The position numbers and the translations under genes are program-made. Shown here in pieces: positions 7,671 to 15,917 of a stretch of 64,000 bases of DNA (positions are counted from its first letter, which is position 1; each line of letters begins with the position of its first letter). The notes below the pieces were generated by a model. It made no database searches and was not told the origin of the DNA. It worked only from the letters and a program-made list of their open reading frames with translations. Source of the DNA: JAOSJL01 sp963704035 (GTDB taxonomy: Bacteria > Actinomycetota > Acidimicrobiia > IMCC26256 > JAOSJL01). The stretch spans positions 806,001-870,000 of the forward strand of contig CAVPGR010000002.1 of the NCBI GenBank assembly GCA_963704035.1. The letters are read 5' to 3'.

Positions 7671-9007
7671 GCGAGTGCCTTTTCGAGGGCGGCGGAGAAT
7701 CCGTCGATCTGGTCGCGAGTCCGTGTTTCGGTGACCGCTACGAGCATCGTGTTCCCCAGATCCGGATAGTCGGGAGTCAGGTCGACGCCGCCGAGATAAC
7801 CCTCCTCGGCGAGACGGTCGAGCACGTCGGGAACCGGTCGTTCGAGACGCACCGGGAATTCGTAGAGCGTGCGGGAGGAGACAGAAGGCTCGACGCCGGA
7901 GATCCGAAACAGCTGCTTGCGCGCGTAGTGAGCACCGCGCACACAGCGCGTCGCCAGTTCGCGAAGACCGTCCGGGCCGAGCCACGAGAGATGAATGGCC
8001 GCCGCGACGGCGATGAGGGTCTGGTTGGTGCACACGTTCGACGACGCGGTCTCCCGGCGGATGTGTTGCTCCCTTGTGGAGAGTGTGAGCACGTAGGAGC
8101 GCCGGTCCTGGTTGTCGACGGTTTCTCCGACCAGGCGACCTGGTAGCCAGCGACGGACCCACGATGCCTGGCGACACGCGAACAGACCGAGGTAGGGGCC
8201 ACCGAGCCCGAGTGGTGTTCCGAAAGGTTGGCCCTCTCCCACGGCGACGTCGGCACCCTGGCTTCCGACAGAACGAAGAACACCGGCAGCGACGGGATCG
8301 GCATAGGCGACGAGCAGTGCGCCGGCGTCGTGGGCCACCTGTGCGGCGGCCGGGACGTCTTCGAGACATCCGAGGGCGTTCGGGTAGCCGACCAAGAGCG
8401 CGGCGGGCTCCTCGAGGTCATCGGGCCAGGCGGTGATGCCGTTCACGACGGGCGCGATGCGAACGTCGAGGCGGGGGCCCGTGAGTGTCCGGATGACTTC
8501 CCGGACGTTCGGGTGGATCCCTTCGGACACCCAGACTGTCGTGCGCTTGGTGGCCGCAGCCGCGAGGTTGAGTCCTTCCACAGCCGCCGACGCACCGTCG
8601 TACAGGGACGCGTTGGCGATCTCGAGCCCGAACAACGAGGCGACCATCGTCTGGTACTCGAACAGGGCCTGGAGCACACCCTGCGACAGCTCGGGCTGAT
8701 ACGGCGTGTAGGAGGTGACGAACTCGGATCGCATCATCAGGGCAGGTACGACCGTGGGCAGTTCGTGGTCGTAGGCGCCGAAGCCGGCGAAGGACACGAG
8801 GTCCTCTGCCGCCGCGCTGTTGCGTCCCGCCATCGCACGGAGTCGTGCCATGACGTCGGTCTCGGCGAGACCATCGACCATGTCGAGACCGCCGACGAGA
8901 CGCACAGCGTCGGGGATGTGGGCGTACAAGTCGTCGAGCGACTCGAGACCACAAAACGCGAGCATCGCGCTCAGCTCGTCGTCGGTGTGGGGTACGTAGT
9001 GGCCCAC
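7667..9007 (-). CDS. gcvPA: Glycine dehydrogenase (decarboxylating) subunit 1
   Basis: The non-PLP half of the two-subunit P-protein. The chosen GTG start gives GHYVPHTDDELSAML, the usual family N-terminus, with GGAGG about ten bases upstream; an ATG 75 bases further upstream is in frame but lacks a good ribosome site. Family landmarks follow: RNSAAAEDLVSFAGFGAYDH, YTPYQPELSQGVLQALFEYQ, and SNVCTNQTLIAVAAAIHLSW. It is 446 residues and uninterrupted. Its stop overlaps the gcvPB ATG. A 154-base gap separates it from gcvT upstream; I saw no riboswitch or gene in that gap. Confidence 0.93.
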   Translation of the reverse strand: MGHYVPHTDDELSAMLAFCGLESLDDLYAHIPDAVRLVGGLDMVDGLAETDVMARLRAMAGRNSAAAEDLVSFAGFGAYDHELPTVVPALMMRSEFVTSYTPYQPELSQGVLQALFEYQTMVASLFGLEIANASLYDGASAAVEGLNLAAAATKRTTVWVSEGIHPNVREVIRTLTGPRLDVRIAPVVNGITAWPDDLEEPAALLVGYPNALGCLEDVPAAAQVAHDAGALLVAYADPVAAGVLRSVGSQGADVAVGEGQPFGTPLGLGGPYLGLFACRQASWVRRWLPGRLVGETVDNQDRRSYVLTLSTREQHIRRETASSNVCTNQTLIAVAAAIHLSWLGPDGLRELATRCVRGAHYARKQLFRISGVEPSVSSRTLYEFPVRLERPVPDVLDRLAEEGYLGGVDLTPDYPDLGNTMLVAVTETRTRDQIDGFSAALEKALA

Positions 9008-9161
9008 TCGGTGTTCGCCTCCGTTCGCCGCCCGGTGGTCGCAGGTCTGGGCGACGGCACCGGGACTCATCATCGCGGACACGGCGCTGTGGGCTCCAAC
9101 GGTCCGTAGGGCCGATCGATTCGTCCCTGATTCGTCGGCTGATTCCGTGGTGCCGGAGGTC

Positions 9162-10259
9162 TCAGCGCTCCACGAACGGCGGGTTCACGACGGTGGCGCT
9201 CGCGGACCTCCCTCGGATGTCGACGGCGACCTCCGAACCGACCTGGACGTCGGGAGGGAGGAAAGCCAGAGCGATTCCCCGGCCGCGTGTCGGGGAGAAG
9301 TTCCCGCTCGTCACCGATCCGATCACGGCATCGTCGGAGAGCACGTCGTAACCCTGCCGTGGGAAGCGTCGCCCCGACAGAAGGAGACCATGTAACAGAC
9401 CGGGCAGGACCGATCTTTCTGTTCAGCCAGGAGCGGCTCGCGGCCGCGGAAGTCCTCTTTGTCCCACCCCACCACCCAGCCGAGGCCGGCCTGGAGTGGC
9501 GTGATCCCCGGTCCGAGCTCGTGGCCGTGGAGCGGATATCCCATTTCGAGACGAAGCGTGTCGCGGGCACCCAACCCCGCAGGGTGCGCGCCGGCGGCGA
9601 CAACCGCTTCCCAGAGAGCGCCGGCCGCGGCCGCCGGAACATGGATCTCGACGCCGTCTTCTCCCGTGTAGCCGGTGCCTGCCACGACCAGGTCGACGTC
9701 TTGCCAGGTGATCGTGACCACACCGAAGCGCCGCGGCATCTCGGCACCGGGGAACAACGTCCGCAGCACGTCAGCCGAGCGTGGGCCCTGAACGGCCAGG
9801 AGCGCCCGCGTGGTGGTGATGTCTTCGAACTCGCAATCACCGTCCACACGGTCGGCGGCCTCCCCGAGCGCCGCCAGGAAAGGGCCGGTGTTGGCGGCGT
9901 TCGGCAGCACGAGGAACTCGTGATCGCCGGTCCACCAGACGATGATGTCGTCCACGACGTGGGCGTCCGTGGCGTCGAGGGCATGGCTGTACTGGGCACG
10001 ACCAACCTCTATGCGACGGAGGTCGTTCGTGAGCAACCACTGAAGGGCATCGAACGCACCGTCGCCGCTGACCCGGACAGTTCCCAGATGCGAGACGTCG
10101 AAGACGACGGCGTTCTGGCGACAGCTGTTGTGCTCCTCGAGCACGCTCCCGTAGTCGATGGGCATTGCCCAACCAGCGAAGTCGACGAGCTTTGCCGCCC
10201 TGTGAACGGTGGACGGATTCGAGTGGACTGTGGTGGTGGCTCGGCTCGGGCTCGCACAC
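9162..10259 (-). CDS. gcvT: Aminomethyltransferase (glycine cleavage T protein), two frameshifts
   Basis: Transfers the methylene group from aminomethyl-lipoyl-GcvH to tetrahydrofolate. A GTG start at 10259 with GAGGAG upstream gives SPLESVHRSQGG. Near 10192 (an AAA run) one base must be dropped to continue as KLVDFAGWAMPIDYGSVLEE, the canonical start of the domain. The main frame then covers substrate-binding motifs such as TGYTGEDGVEI. Between about 9390 and 9412 the frame breaks again and continues as LSGRRFPRQGYDVLSDD and SGNFSPTRGRGIALAF to the stop at 9162. The restored length is about 366 residues, normal for GcvT. Both breaks look like sequence errors. Confidence 0.85.
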
Positions 10260-10311
10260 GGCGATCGCTCTCCTCGTCGTCGGGCTCCGAAGCCTCGCGC
10301 GGTGACGAGGC

Positions 10312-10755
10312 TCAGGCTGAGCCGGCCTCCGACACAGAGGGCCCGAGGTCCAGATCGCGGGCGTCCGGTGGCGGGCGCAACGACGGGTGGTCTTCGAGTT
10401 GTGAGGGTGGTTCGAGGCCGTACTTCACGAGCAGGTGCAGGTAGTCGCGCTGGTAGAAGATCTTGACCCGCACGTCGGGCTGCTGCTCCCGTAGCCGACG
10501 AACCTTGCGGTTCTTGCGCGTGACCAGCTTCTGGTTCAGGGTCGTGATCTCGATGTACAGGTCGTACGCAGGCAGGTAGAAGTCGGGCGAGAAGGCCTGG
10601 AGAGGGTTTCCCTCCTCGTCGCGTTCGAGCGTGAAGGTGCGCGGTTCGTAGTCCCAGGTGATCGAGTAGAAGTCGAGAAGTTTCGCGAACTGACGCTCGG
10701 AGTTATGGGCGAACCGCACCTGCTCGTGAGGCAGAGCGCCCTCGACGATCGTCAA
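10312..10755 (-). CDS. Conserved hypothetical protein, possible PD-(D/E)XK nuclease-like fold
   Basis: About 147 residues. The core SPDFYLPAYDLYIEITTLNQ followed by VTRKNRKVRRLREQ resembles the Asp...Glu-x-Thr strand pair of restriction-endonuclease-like families (compare DUF559), and VKIFYQRDYLHLLVKYGLE ends the domain. The classic Lys of ExK is replaced by Thr, so activity is uncertain. The TTG start at 10755 overlaps the MerR stop; a GTG 36 bases on is an alternative. The preceding GGGGAGG is too close for the TTG, so the start is insecure. It lies between the MerR gene and gcvT on the same strand. Function unknown. Confidence 0.7.
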   Translation of the reverse strand: MTIVEGALPHEQVRFAHNSERQFAKLLDFYSITWDYEPRTFTLERDEEGNPLQAFSPDFYLPAYDLYIEITTLNQKLVTRKNRKVRRLREQQPDVRVKIFYQRDYLHLLVKYGLEPPSQLEDHPSLRPPPDARDLDLGPSVSEAGSA

Positions 10756-11300
10756 TCCTCCCCGCCGGCGCGCGGCACAGGCGGCGCGGGGTCCGTCGCA
10801 GTTCCATCGGGCGCGGGGGCGTGCGCATCGTCCTTCGCTGCTGAGAGTTCGACGATCTGGGCGTCGAGCTCGTCCACCATCGAACCGAGCGGAACGATGT
10901 TCAGGACTCCCTGGCCCTGGCGGACGAGATCCATGAGGTCGACGCCGGTCCGAGCGATGACAGAGTGCTTCCCGTCGATCACGAGGCTGGCAGCGGCGAG
11001 ATCGGTGTCGACGTGCTCCCGGAAATAGGCGATGGCCTTGCGTGCGGTCTGAAGAGAGACACCGGCGTCGAGAAGGCTCTTGACCACCTTCAGTTCGACG
11101 AGGTCGCGATACGAGTAGACGCGTTGAGTGCCACTTCCAGCGGCGTCGGCCAGCGAGGGCCGAATCAGGTCCGTGCGCGCCCAGTAGTCGAGCTGGCGGT
11201 ACGTGATCCCGACGATGTCGCAGACCTGCGGACCGCGGTAGCCGTCGGCCGAGACGTCGTGGGTCATGGAGACGTCTTGGATGGAGCCGGCCTGTGTCAT
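10752..11300 (-). CDS. MerR family transcriptional regulator (Rv1830-like position)
   Basis: A 182-residue regulator. The MerR helix-turn-helix spans residues 20-90: GPQVCDIVGITYRQLDYWAR, then TQRVYSYRDLVELKVVKSLL, then GVSLQTARKAIAYFREH. The C-terminal half carries no metal-binding cysteines, so it is not a metal sensor of the classic type. The ATG at 11300 has GGAGGGGGA just upstream and is preferred to a further in-frame start. The order gcvH - FHA - FtsR - DUF151 - MerR - gcv matches the mycobacterial Rv1826-Rv1832 arrangement, here with hpt and a channel gene inserted. Targets are unknown. Confidence 0.88.
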   Translation of the reverse strand: MTQAGSIQDVSMTHDVSADGYRGPQVCDIVGITYRQLDYWARTDLIRPSLADAAGSGTQRVYSYRDLVELKVVKSLLDAGVSLQTARKAIAYFREHVDTDLAAASLVIDGKHSVIARTGVDLMDLVRQGQGVLNIVPLGSMVDELDAQIVELSAAKDDAHAPAPDGTATDPAPPVPRAGGED

Positions 11301-11361
11301 GGAGTCCCCCTCCGCACGCGGCCACCGGAGCTCGAGTGACAAGCGTGTAGTTACGTCAACG

Positions 11362-12402
11362 CTACTCGGCGACCCCTGTGGCGTCAACGTTTCCAGCCCG
11401 CACGTCGCCCGTCCTCAGGTACTCCCCCAACGCCCTGTGCTGGGCGGCCGTGCCGATCACGATCAGGGTCGTCCCGGCCCGAAGCGACGTGGAGGGCGGC
11501 GGATTCGAGTGAAAGGTGCCCTGTGCATCGCGCAGCGCCAGGATCAGGGCTCCCCCGCTCCCGTCGCGGATTCTCGCCTCCGAGAGGACGAGCCCGTCGA
11601 TCGGCGAGTTCGTCGGCAGAACCATCTCCTCGAGGCTGTACTCGAGCGGTCCGCCGTGCATGACGACGTCGATGAAGTCGGCGACGGCCGGCTGGCGGGC
11701 GAACGCTGCGATCCTCTTCGCCCCGATCTCGAGTGGATTCACGACGTGATCGACGCCGGCCTGCATCAGCTTTGCCTCGTTGTGTGAGGCGTTGGCCCGT
11801 GCCACGACGTGGAGGTCGGGGTTCTGCGCCTGAGCCGACAGCGCGACCGAGATGGCGTCACCGTCGGACTGGAGGCTGACGATGAGGATCGATGCTCGCG
11901 CCAACCCGGCCTCGGCGAGTACGGCGTCGTCGGTGGCGTCGCCGTGGACCGCGAAGTATCCGGCGGTGACGGCCCGGTCGCAGCGGTGTTCGACGGTGTC
12001 GACGACGACGACCGGTCCCTCGGACCTCAGAAACTCCGCGATCGTGCGCCCGACGCGGCCGTAGCCGCACACGACCGTGTGCCCGTCGAGTTTCGCCAGC
12101 TGTCGTTGCATGCGTCGCCTCCCCACCTGGAACAGTTCACTCTCGAGAACCTCCGCCCACAACGCGGCGAGCGAGTAGAGGACAGCACCGACACCGAACA
12201 CGATGAGAGCGATCGTGAAGGCCTGACCCGTGGCGTCGAGGGGTCGGATCTCGGCGAATCCGACGGTCGAGACGGTGACCACCGTCATGTAGAGCGAGTC
12301 CATGAAGGACCAGCCCTCGATGAACCAGTACCACGCTGTCCCGGCCGCGGCGATCGCGAACAGGACCAGTAAGCCCAGCCTGATGCGCTGCCGGGCGTCC
12401 AC
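11362..12402 (-). CDS. TrkA-N (RCK) domain ion channel with atypical selectivity filter
   Basis: A 346-residue channel subunit of the MthK/KefC-like two-helix type. Two membrane helices (residues 8-27 and 60-85) flank a pore loop reading VTVSTVGFAEIRPLD. A cytoplasmic RCK domain follows with a GYGRVG Rossmann loop, then a TrkA-C domain (ALILALRDAQG). The canonical filter is TVGYG or TVGFG; here Ala replaces the final Gly, so potassium selectivity is doubtful. The GTG start shares one base with the DUF151 stop. The C-terminal codons contain a CGTTGACG element repeated just downstream. Confidence 0.87.
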   Translation of the reverse strand: MDARQRIRLGLLVLFAIAAAGTAWYWFIEGWSFMDSLYMTVVTVSTVGFAEIRPLDATGQAFTIALIVFGVGAVLYSLAALWAEVLESELFQVGRRRMQRQLAKLDGHTVVCGYGRVGRTIAEFLRSEGPVVVVDTVEHRCDRAVTAGYFAVHGDATDDAVLAEAGLARASILIVSLQSDGDAISVALSAQAQNPDLHVVARANASHNEAKLMQAGVDHVVNPLEIGAKRIAAFARQPAVADFIDVVMHGGPLEYSLEEMVLPTNSPIDGLVLSEARIRDGSGGALILALRDAQGTFHSNPPPSTSLRAGTTLIVIGTAAQHRALGEYLRTGDVRAGNVDATGVAE

Positions 12403-12884
12403 TACTGGGCGAAGTCCTCAGGGGTCACGTGGTCGAGGAACTCCCGGAACTCCTCGACCTGATCGTCTTCGTCCTCGCTCTCGAACTCCACACCTGCCTC
12501 GTCGAGAACCGTGTCCTCCGCGTAGATGGGTACGTCGTCGGCTTGGCGGACCGCCAGCGCGATGGCGTCGGACGGTCGGGAGGAGACCCGAAACGAGGAA
12601 CCGTCGCGTCGGAGCTCCAGTTCGGCGAAGAACGTCCCCTCCTGGAGTTCGGTGATGATGACCTTGTCGAGGGTGGCCCCGAGGTCGCCGAGGACTGACG
12701 TGAAGAGATCGTGGGTCATGGGACGTGGTGTCTCCATACCCTGGAGTGCGTAGACGATCGCTGTCGCCTCCGGAGGGCCGATGAAGATCGGCAGATGCCG
12801 GGGGCCCTCCTCCTCGCGAAGGAGCACAATCGGCTGGTTCGTGGGAACCTCGACGCGTACGCCTACGAGCGACAACGGGATCAC
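12402..12884 (-). CDS. DUF151 bifunctional nuclease family protein
   Basis: A 160-residue protein of the DUF151/BBD nuclease family. Hallmarks are LREEEGPRHLPIFIGPPEAT, PMTHDLFTSVLGDLGATLDK and FRVSSRPSDAIALAVRQADD. Some plant members have RNase and DNase activity; bacterial roles are poorly known. It has an acidic C-terminal tail. Its ATG overlaps the hpt stop, and its own stop touches the channel start, so the three are translationally coupled. Its place between FtsR-like and MerR genes follows actinobacterial synteny (Rv1829 in mycobacteria). Confidence 0.92.
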   Translation of the reverse strand: MIPLSLVGVRVEVPTNQPIVLLREEEGPRHLPIFIGPPEATAIVYALQGMETPRPMTHDLFTSVLGDLGATLDKVIITELQEGTFFAELELRRDGSSFRVSSRPSDAIALAVRQADDVPIYAEDTVLDEAGVEFESEDEDDQVEEFREFLDHVTPEDFAQ

Positions 12885-13495
12885 GGAAACCTCCTGACGC
12901 GCGGGATCCTACCACCGGCCTGTTGAGGTTCTACCGAGTCCGCGCCGTACCAACGGTGCACGTACTCGTCGAGGCGGTCGACGAGATCCTCGCGTTCCAC
13001 TGTCACGACCGCCGGGAGATTCCGGAAGAGATCGGCGCGGTGCAGTCCGTAGCCGAGCACGTACACGTCGTCGATCTCGATCCCGCGATAGCGGATCTCG
13101 TGGGGAACGATCCGACGCCCGGTTCGATCGAGCAGCGTGCACACGTCCACGCGTCGGGGTCCGAGGCTCTGGAGGTGCTTCATGAGGTACGACAGGGTCA
13201 GGCCGGTGTCGACGATGTCCTCGACGACGACGACATCTCGATCCGTGAGGTCGATCGAGACGTCCTGGAGCAGTCGAACGCGCCCTGAATCAGCTTCGTA
13301 GCGGGAGATCGCCAGAAAGTCGATCTCGACGGGCACATCGGTGATCGAGCGGACGAGATCCGCGACGAAAAGGAGCGCGCCCTTCAACACGGCCACCAGC
13401 ACGACGCCGTCGGGATGATCTCTCTCGATCTCGGCGCCCAGCCGGCCGACGTGGCCTGCAATGGCCTCGGGGCTGAGCAGCGTCTGCGCGCTCAC
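12881..13495 (-). CDS. hpt: Hypoxanthine phosphoribosyltransferase
   Basis: Purine salvage enzyme converting hypoxanthine or guanine plus PRPP to IMP or GMP in the cytosol. The PRPP-binding loop is VVVVEDIVDTGLTLSYLMKH, and LVAVLKGALLFVADLVRSI and FLAISRYEADSGRVRLLQD are further family landmarks. At 204 residues it is slightly longer than usual because of a C-terminal extension (EPQQAGGRIPRVRRFP). It lies between the FtsR-like regulator (10 bases upstream) and DUF151 (4-base overlap). In many actinobacteria hpt sits elsewhere, beside tilS and ftsH, so its place in this cluster is a local feature. Confidence 0.93.
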   Translation of the reverse strand: MSAQTLLSPEAIAGHVGRLGAEIERDHPDGVVLVAVLKGALLFVADLVRSITDVPVEIDFLAISRYEADSGRVRLLQDVSIDLTDRDVVVVEDIVDTGLTLSYLMKHLQSLGPRRVDVCTLLDRTGRRIVPHEIRYRGIEIDDVYVLGYGLHRADLFRNLPAVVTVEREDLVDRLDEYVHRWYGADSVEPQQAGGRIPRVRRFP

Positions 13496-13505
13496 CCGTG
13501 CCCGC

Positions 13506-14297
13506 TCACGCCTCCGGCAGCGCGCGCACCGCCACCTCGCGCAGCAGTGCCAGGCGGAGATCTCGTCCCAGGGCCGCGAGTTCCGTCATGCCTTCCTGAG
13601 CGCGAGCGCGGGCTTCGGGATTCCGCTGGCGGAGGTAGGGAAGCAGAATCTGCTCGAACAGCGTCGCCTCACGATCCGCGAACGATCGGTACATGCGCAG
13701 GTGGCGAGGCTCGACCCCGTGTCGGGCGAACCCCGCGGCGGCGCGGGCGATCACGAGGGAGAGTTCGTCGAACAGAACGGGCTCGTGGTCTCCCTCTATC
13801 GGCTGCAACAGCCCGAACGACTCGAGCTCGACGACGTCGGACTCCTCGAGCCCGCACGCTGTGGCGAGCTCGGACCGTGTCATCGAAGCCCCCGTCCCGA
13901 CGGCGGCGAAGGTCTCGACAGAGTCGGAATCCACGGCGCTCTCCTGTGCAAGGTCGGGGAACGGGAGTTCCTCGGGTGCGCGGGTCGCCCTCTTCTTTGC
14001 CCTCTTCTTGCCGGATCCGTTCTTCGCGGTCGTTTCGACGGGTTCATCGACGTCGGTGTCGAGTGTCTCCAACCGACCCTTGATGACCTTCAGCGGCAGG
14101 TAGTTGTCGCGTTGTTGGAGAAGCACCCACCGGAGTCGTTCGATGTCGCCGTCATAGAACTTCCGGTAGCCCGACGGCGTCCTTTCGGGGTCGATCAGAC
14201 CCTGGCTCTCCAGGAATCGGATCTTCGAAATCGTGATGTCGGGGAACTCCTCGCGCAGGAGCGTCAGCACCTCGCCGATCGACAGGTGATCGGCCAC
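13506..14297 (-). CDS. ftsR: FtsR-like MerR family regulator
   Basis: About 263 residues. The MerR helix-turn-helix reads HLSIGEVLTLLREEFPDITI, SKIRFLESQGLIDPERTPSG, then YRKFYDGDIERLRWVLLQQ. A Lys-rich linker and a helical C-terminal domain follow (VEPRHLRMYRSFADREATLF). This architecture and place next to the FHA gene match the actinobacterial regulator FtsR (Rv1828 in mycobacteria), which activates ftsZ in Corynebacterium. The GTG start lies four bases after the FHA stop and removes an unlikely 26-residue extension. The symbol is assigned from synteny and domain order, not from a search. Confidence 0.85.
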   Translation of the reverse strand: MADHLSIGEVLTLLREEFPDITISKIRFLESQGLIDPERTPSGYRKFYDGDIERLRWVLLQQRDNYLPLKVIKGRLETLDTDVDEPVETTAKNGSGKKRAKKRATRAPEELPFPDLAQESAVDSDSVETFAAVGTGASMTRSELATACGLEESDVVELESFGLLQPIEGDHEPVLFDELSLVIARAAAGFARHGVEPRHLRMYRSFADREATLFEQILLPYLRQRNPEARARAQEGMTELAALGRDLRLALLREVAVRALPEA

Positions 14298-14301
14298 CGG
14301 T

Positions 14302-14760
14302 TCAGCCTTCGCCGATGTGAAACGCGAGTTGGAAACGGCCGATCTGGACTTCGTCTCCGCTGTGGAGGGGTGCACGTTCCACTCGATCGCGGTTCACGTA
14401 GGTGCCGTTCAACGAACCGACATCCTGGATCTCATAGCCGTCGTCGGTTCGGACGAAGGTTGCGTGACGGCGTGACACGGTGATGTCGTCGAGAAAGATG
14501 TTGGAGTCGGGGTGGCGGCCCGCGGTCGTGGATTCGGTGTCGAGGAGGTACTTACTCCCGGCGTTGGGGCCGCGTGCCACGAGCAGCATTCCCGTACCTG
14601 CGGGAAGCTCGTCGAGGGCCGGGGCGTCGGGGGCACCTTCGGGGTCGAGCGCCGGGAGGTTGACGGTGGTGTCCTCGGTGTGCTGTGGGATCGGGGCGCC
14701 ACAGGACGAACAGAAGTTCGATACACGCGGGTTCTCGTGGCCGCACTGTGTACAGATCAC
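14302..14760 (-). CDS. FHA domain protein of the GarA/OdhI type with N-terminal zinc ribbon
   Basis: A 152-residue signalling protein. Residues 1-25 form a zinc ribbon (ICTQCGHENPRVSNFCSSCG, two CxxC pairs). Residues about 28-34 carry EDTTVNLP, like the phospho-threonine motif that Ser/Thr kinases modify in GarA and OdhI. Residues 55-150 are an FHA domain with the phospho-threonine-binding signature GRHPDSNIFLDDITVSRRHA and GSLNGTYVNRDRV. In relatives the phosphorylated N-terminus folds back on the FHA domain and relieves inhibition of 2-oxoglutarate enzymes. The GTG start has no ribosome site but a TAGCCT box six bases before it, suggesting a leaderless transcript. Confidence 0.9.
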   Translation of the reverse strand: MICTQCGHENPRVSNFCSSCGAPIPQHTEDTTVNLPALDPEGAPDAPALDELPAGTGMLLVARGPNAGSKYLLDTESTTAGRHPDSNIFLDDITVSRRHATFVRTDDGYEIQDVGSLNGTYVNRDRVERAPLHSGDEVQIGRFQLAFHIGEG

Positions 14761-14766
14761 GGTCCC

Positions 14767-14772
14767 AGGCTA
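14767..14772 (-). promoter_or_regulatory. Putative -10 box, leaderless FHA gene
   Basis: TAGCCT on the minus strand, six bases before the GTG of the FHA gene, just after the hairpin that follows gcvH. It starts a new transcription unit within the minus-strand run. Confidence 0.5.
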
Positions 14773-14808
14773 CCGACGCGTCCGGTACGCGGCAACGATC
14801 CTCGGCCG

Positions 14809-14831
14809 CTCAACCTCCACAGGAGGTTGAG
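14809..14831 (-). terminator. Hairpin terminator after gcvH
   Basis: A perfect 10-bp stem (CTCAACCTCC / GGAGGTTGAG) with a 3-nt loop, 16 bases beyond the gcvH stop. There is no U tract, as is common for actinobacterial terminators. The next gene has its own TAGCCT box. Confidence 0.7.
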
Positions 14832-14846
14832 GGCGTTCGCTGCTCA

Positions 14847-15224
14847 TCAGTCGGTCAGAGCACGGTAGGCCGCGGGATCCAGCAGGGACCGGACGTCGGA
14901 GGGCTCTAGGAGCTCGAGCTCGAAGATCCAGCCTTCCCCGTAGGGATCGGAGTTCACCTGTTCTGGTGTCTCCTCGAGCGCCGAGTTCACGGCCGTCACG
15001 GTCCCCGTCAGTGGGGCATAGATCTCTGAGACCGCTTTGGTCGACTCCACTTCGCAACACGACGCCCCGGCCACGACCTCGAGTCCGACATCCGGGAGGT
15101 CGACGAAGACGACGTCGCCCAACGCGTCCTGGGCGTAATCGGTGATGCCCACGCGGGCGGTGGAGCCGTCGAGACGGAGCCACTCGTGTTCGGAGCTGTA
15201 GTGCAGGTCGTCGGGAAACTCCAT
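14847..15224 (-). CDS. gcvH: Glycine cleavage system H protein
   Basis: A 125-residue lipoyl carrier that shuttles aminomethyl between the P, T and L proteins. The lipoylated lysine lies in CEVESTKAVSEIYAPLTGTV, and the N-terminus DDLHYSSEHEWLRLDG and GITDYAQDALGDVVFVDLPD are standard. It lies 35 bases downstream of a DUF881 gene and is followed by a strong hairpin. It is 4.6 kb from gcvT-gcvPA-gcvPB on the same strand, so the system is complete here except for the shared dihydrolipoamide dehydrogenase. Confidence 0.96.
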   Translation of the reverse strand: MEFPDDLHYSSEHEWLRLDGSTARVGITDYAQDALGDVVFVDLPDVGLEVVAGASCCEVESTKAVSEIYAPLTGTVTAVNSALEETPEQVNSDPYGEGWIFELELLEPSDVRSLLDPAAYRALTD

Positions 15225-15259
15225 GGTCGCCTCTCACTGTGGAATCGATGGTCGAGCTC

Positions 15260-15912
15260 TCAGCGTAGTGGCGGTACCTCGAGCTCGGTCTGTGGCGTCA
15301 CGGCGACGGCGATCGAGCCTTCGGCCTGGAGCAGCTCGAGGGCGCCACCTCGAATCGCCAGACCACCCTCGAGTGTCGCCGGGTCACCGATGGCCAACAC
15401 CTCGAAAGACGGGGGAAGGCGAGTTCCGTCGACGGTCACCGCGCCGGGTTCTCCTCCGAAGCTCGTGGCGGCCCCCACACGCTGGTCGGCGATGGCGATG
15501 GCCTCGGCACCGGCGTCACGGAGCTCCTGAACCAGGTCGAGCATGTCTCCCGATTCGAGCTCGCCGTCTTGGTCGTCGATTCTCAGCTTCACACCGGGGC
15601 CGCGCGCCCCACCGTGCCGGCGAGGATCTCGAGCTGTGAGAGTTCGCTCTCCGCGGCAGCCCGCGCCAGGGAATCCTGTTCAGCAGAAGACTCGAGAACC
15701 TGCAACTGGATCTGGAGGTCCGTGAGCTCTGCTTGGAGCGCCGCGCTCTCGTCGTTGAGGCGGGCGAAGATGACGGTGAGATCCGTTTCGCTCTCGGCTT
15801 CGAGCTGCTCACTGAGATCGTCCGTCGTGTTGAGCTGACTGATGACGAGAAAGCCCATGGCAGCCGCCACGATCGCCACCAGCAGTCTGCCGGCCATTCC
15901 TCCCCGCTCCAT
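15260..15912 (-). CDS. DUF881 family protein, frameshifted
   Basis: A membrane-anchored protein of the DUF881 family. The start ATG has GGGAGG eight bases upstream. An N-terminal membrane helix (LLVAIVAAAMGFLVI) is followed by a coiled coil of about 70 residues and LAGTVGRAAP, where the frame stops. Adding one base in the GG/CCCC run at 15594-15599 joins it to GVKLRIDDQDGELESGDMLD and the C-terminal half (LVQELRDAGAEAIAIADQRV), as in intact family members. The restored length is about 217 residues. It is a paralogue of the gene at 16267, with the small basic protein gene between them, a common actinobacterial arrangement. The biochemical role is unknown; position near pgsA suggests the envelope. 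Confidence 0.82.
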
Positions 15913-15917
15913 GGGCG

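Noticed and set aside
6123..8369. A 748-codon open frame on the minus strand over gcvPB
   Set aside because: It is the gcvPB frame extended upstream through gcvPA in the wrong frame and downstream past the frameshift; only the central part encodes protein.
9008..9161. Possible glycine riboswitch ahead of gcvPA
   Set aside because: No tandem aptamer pattern is seen, and the 154-base gap plus the 52-base gap before gcvT are too short for a typical tandem glycine riboswitch with expression platform.
11347..11389. MerR operator made of CGTTGACG elements (11353-11361 and 11381-11389)
   Set aside because: Two copies of CGTTGACG occur before the MerR gene, but the inverted symmetry is weak (3-bp arms) and one copy is inside the channel coding end.
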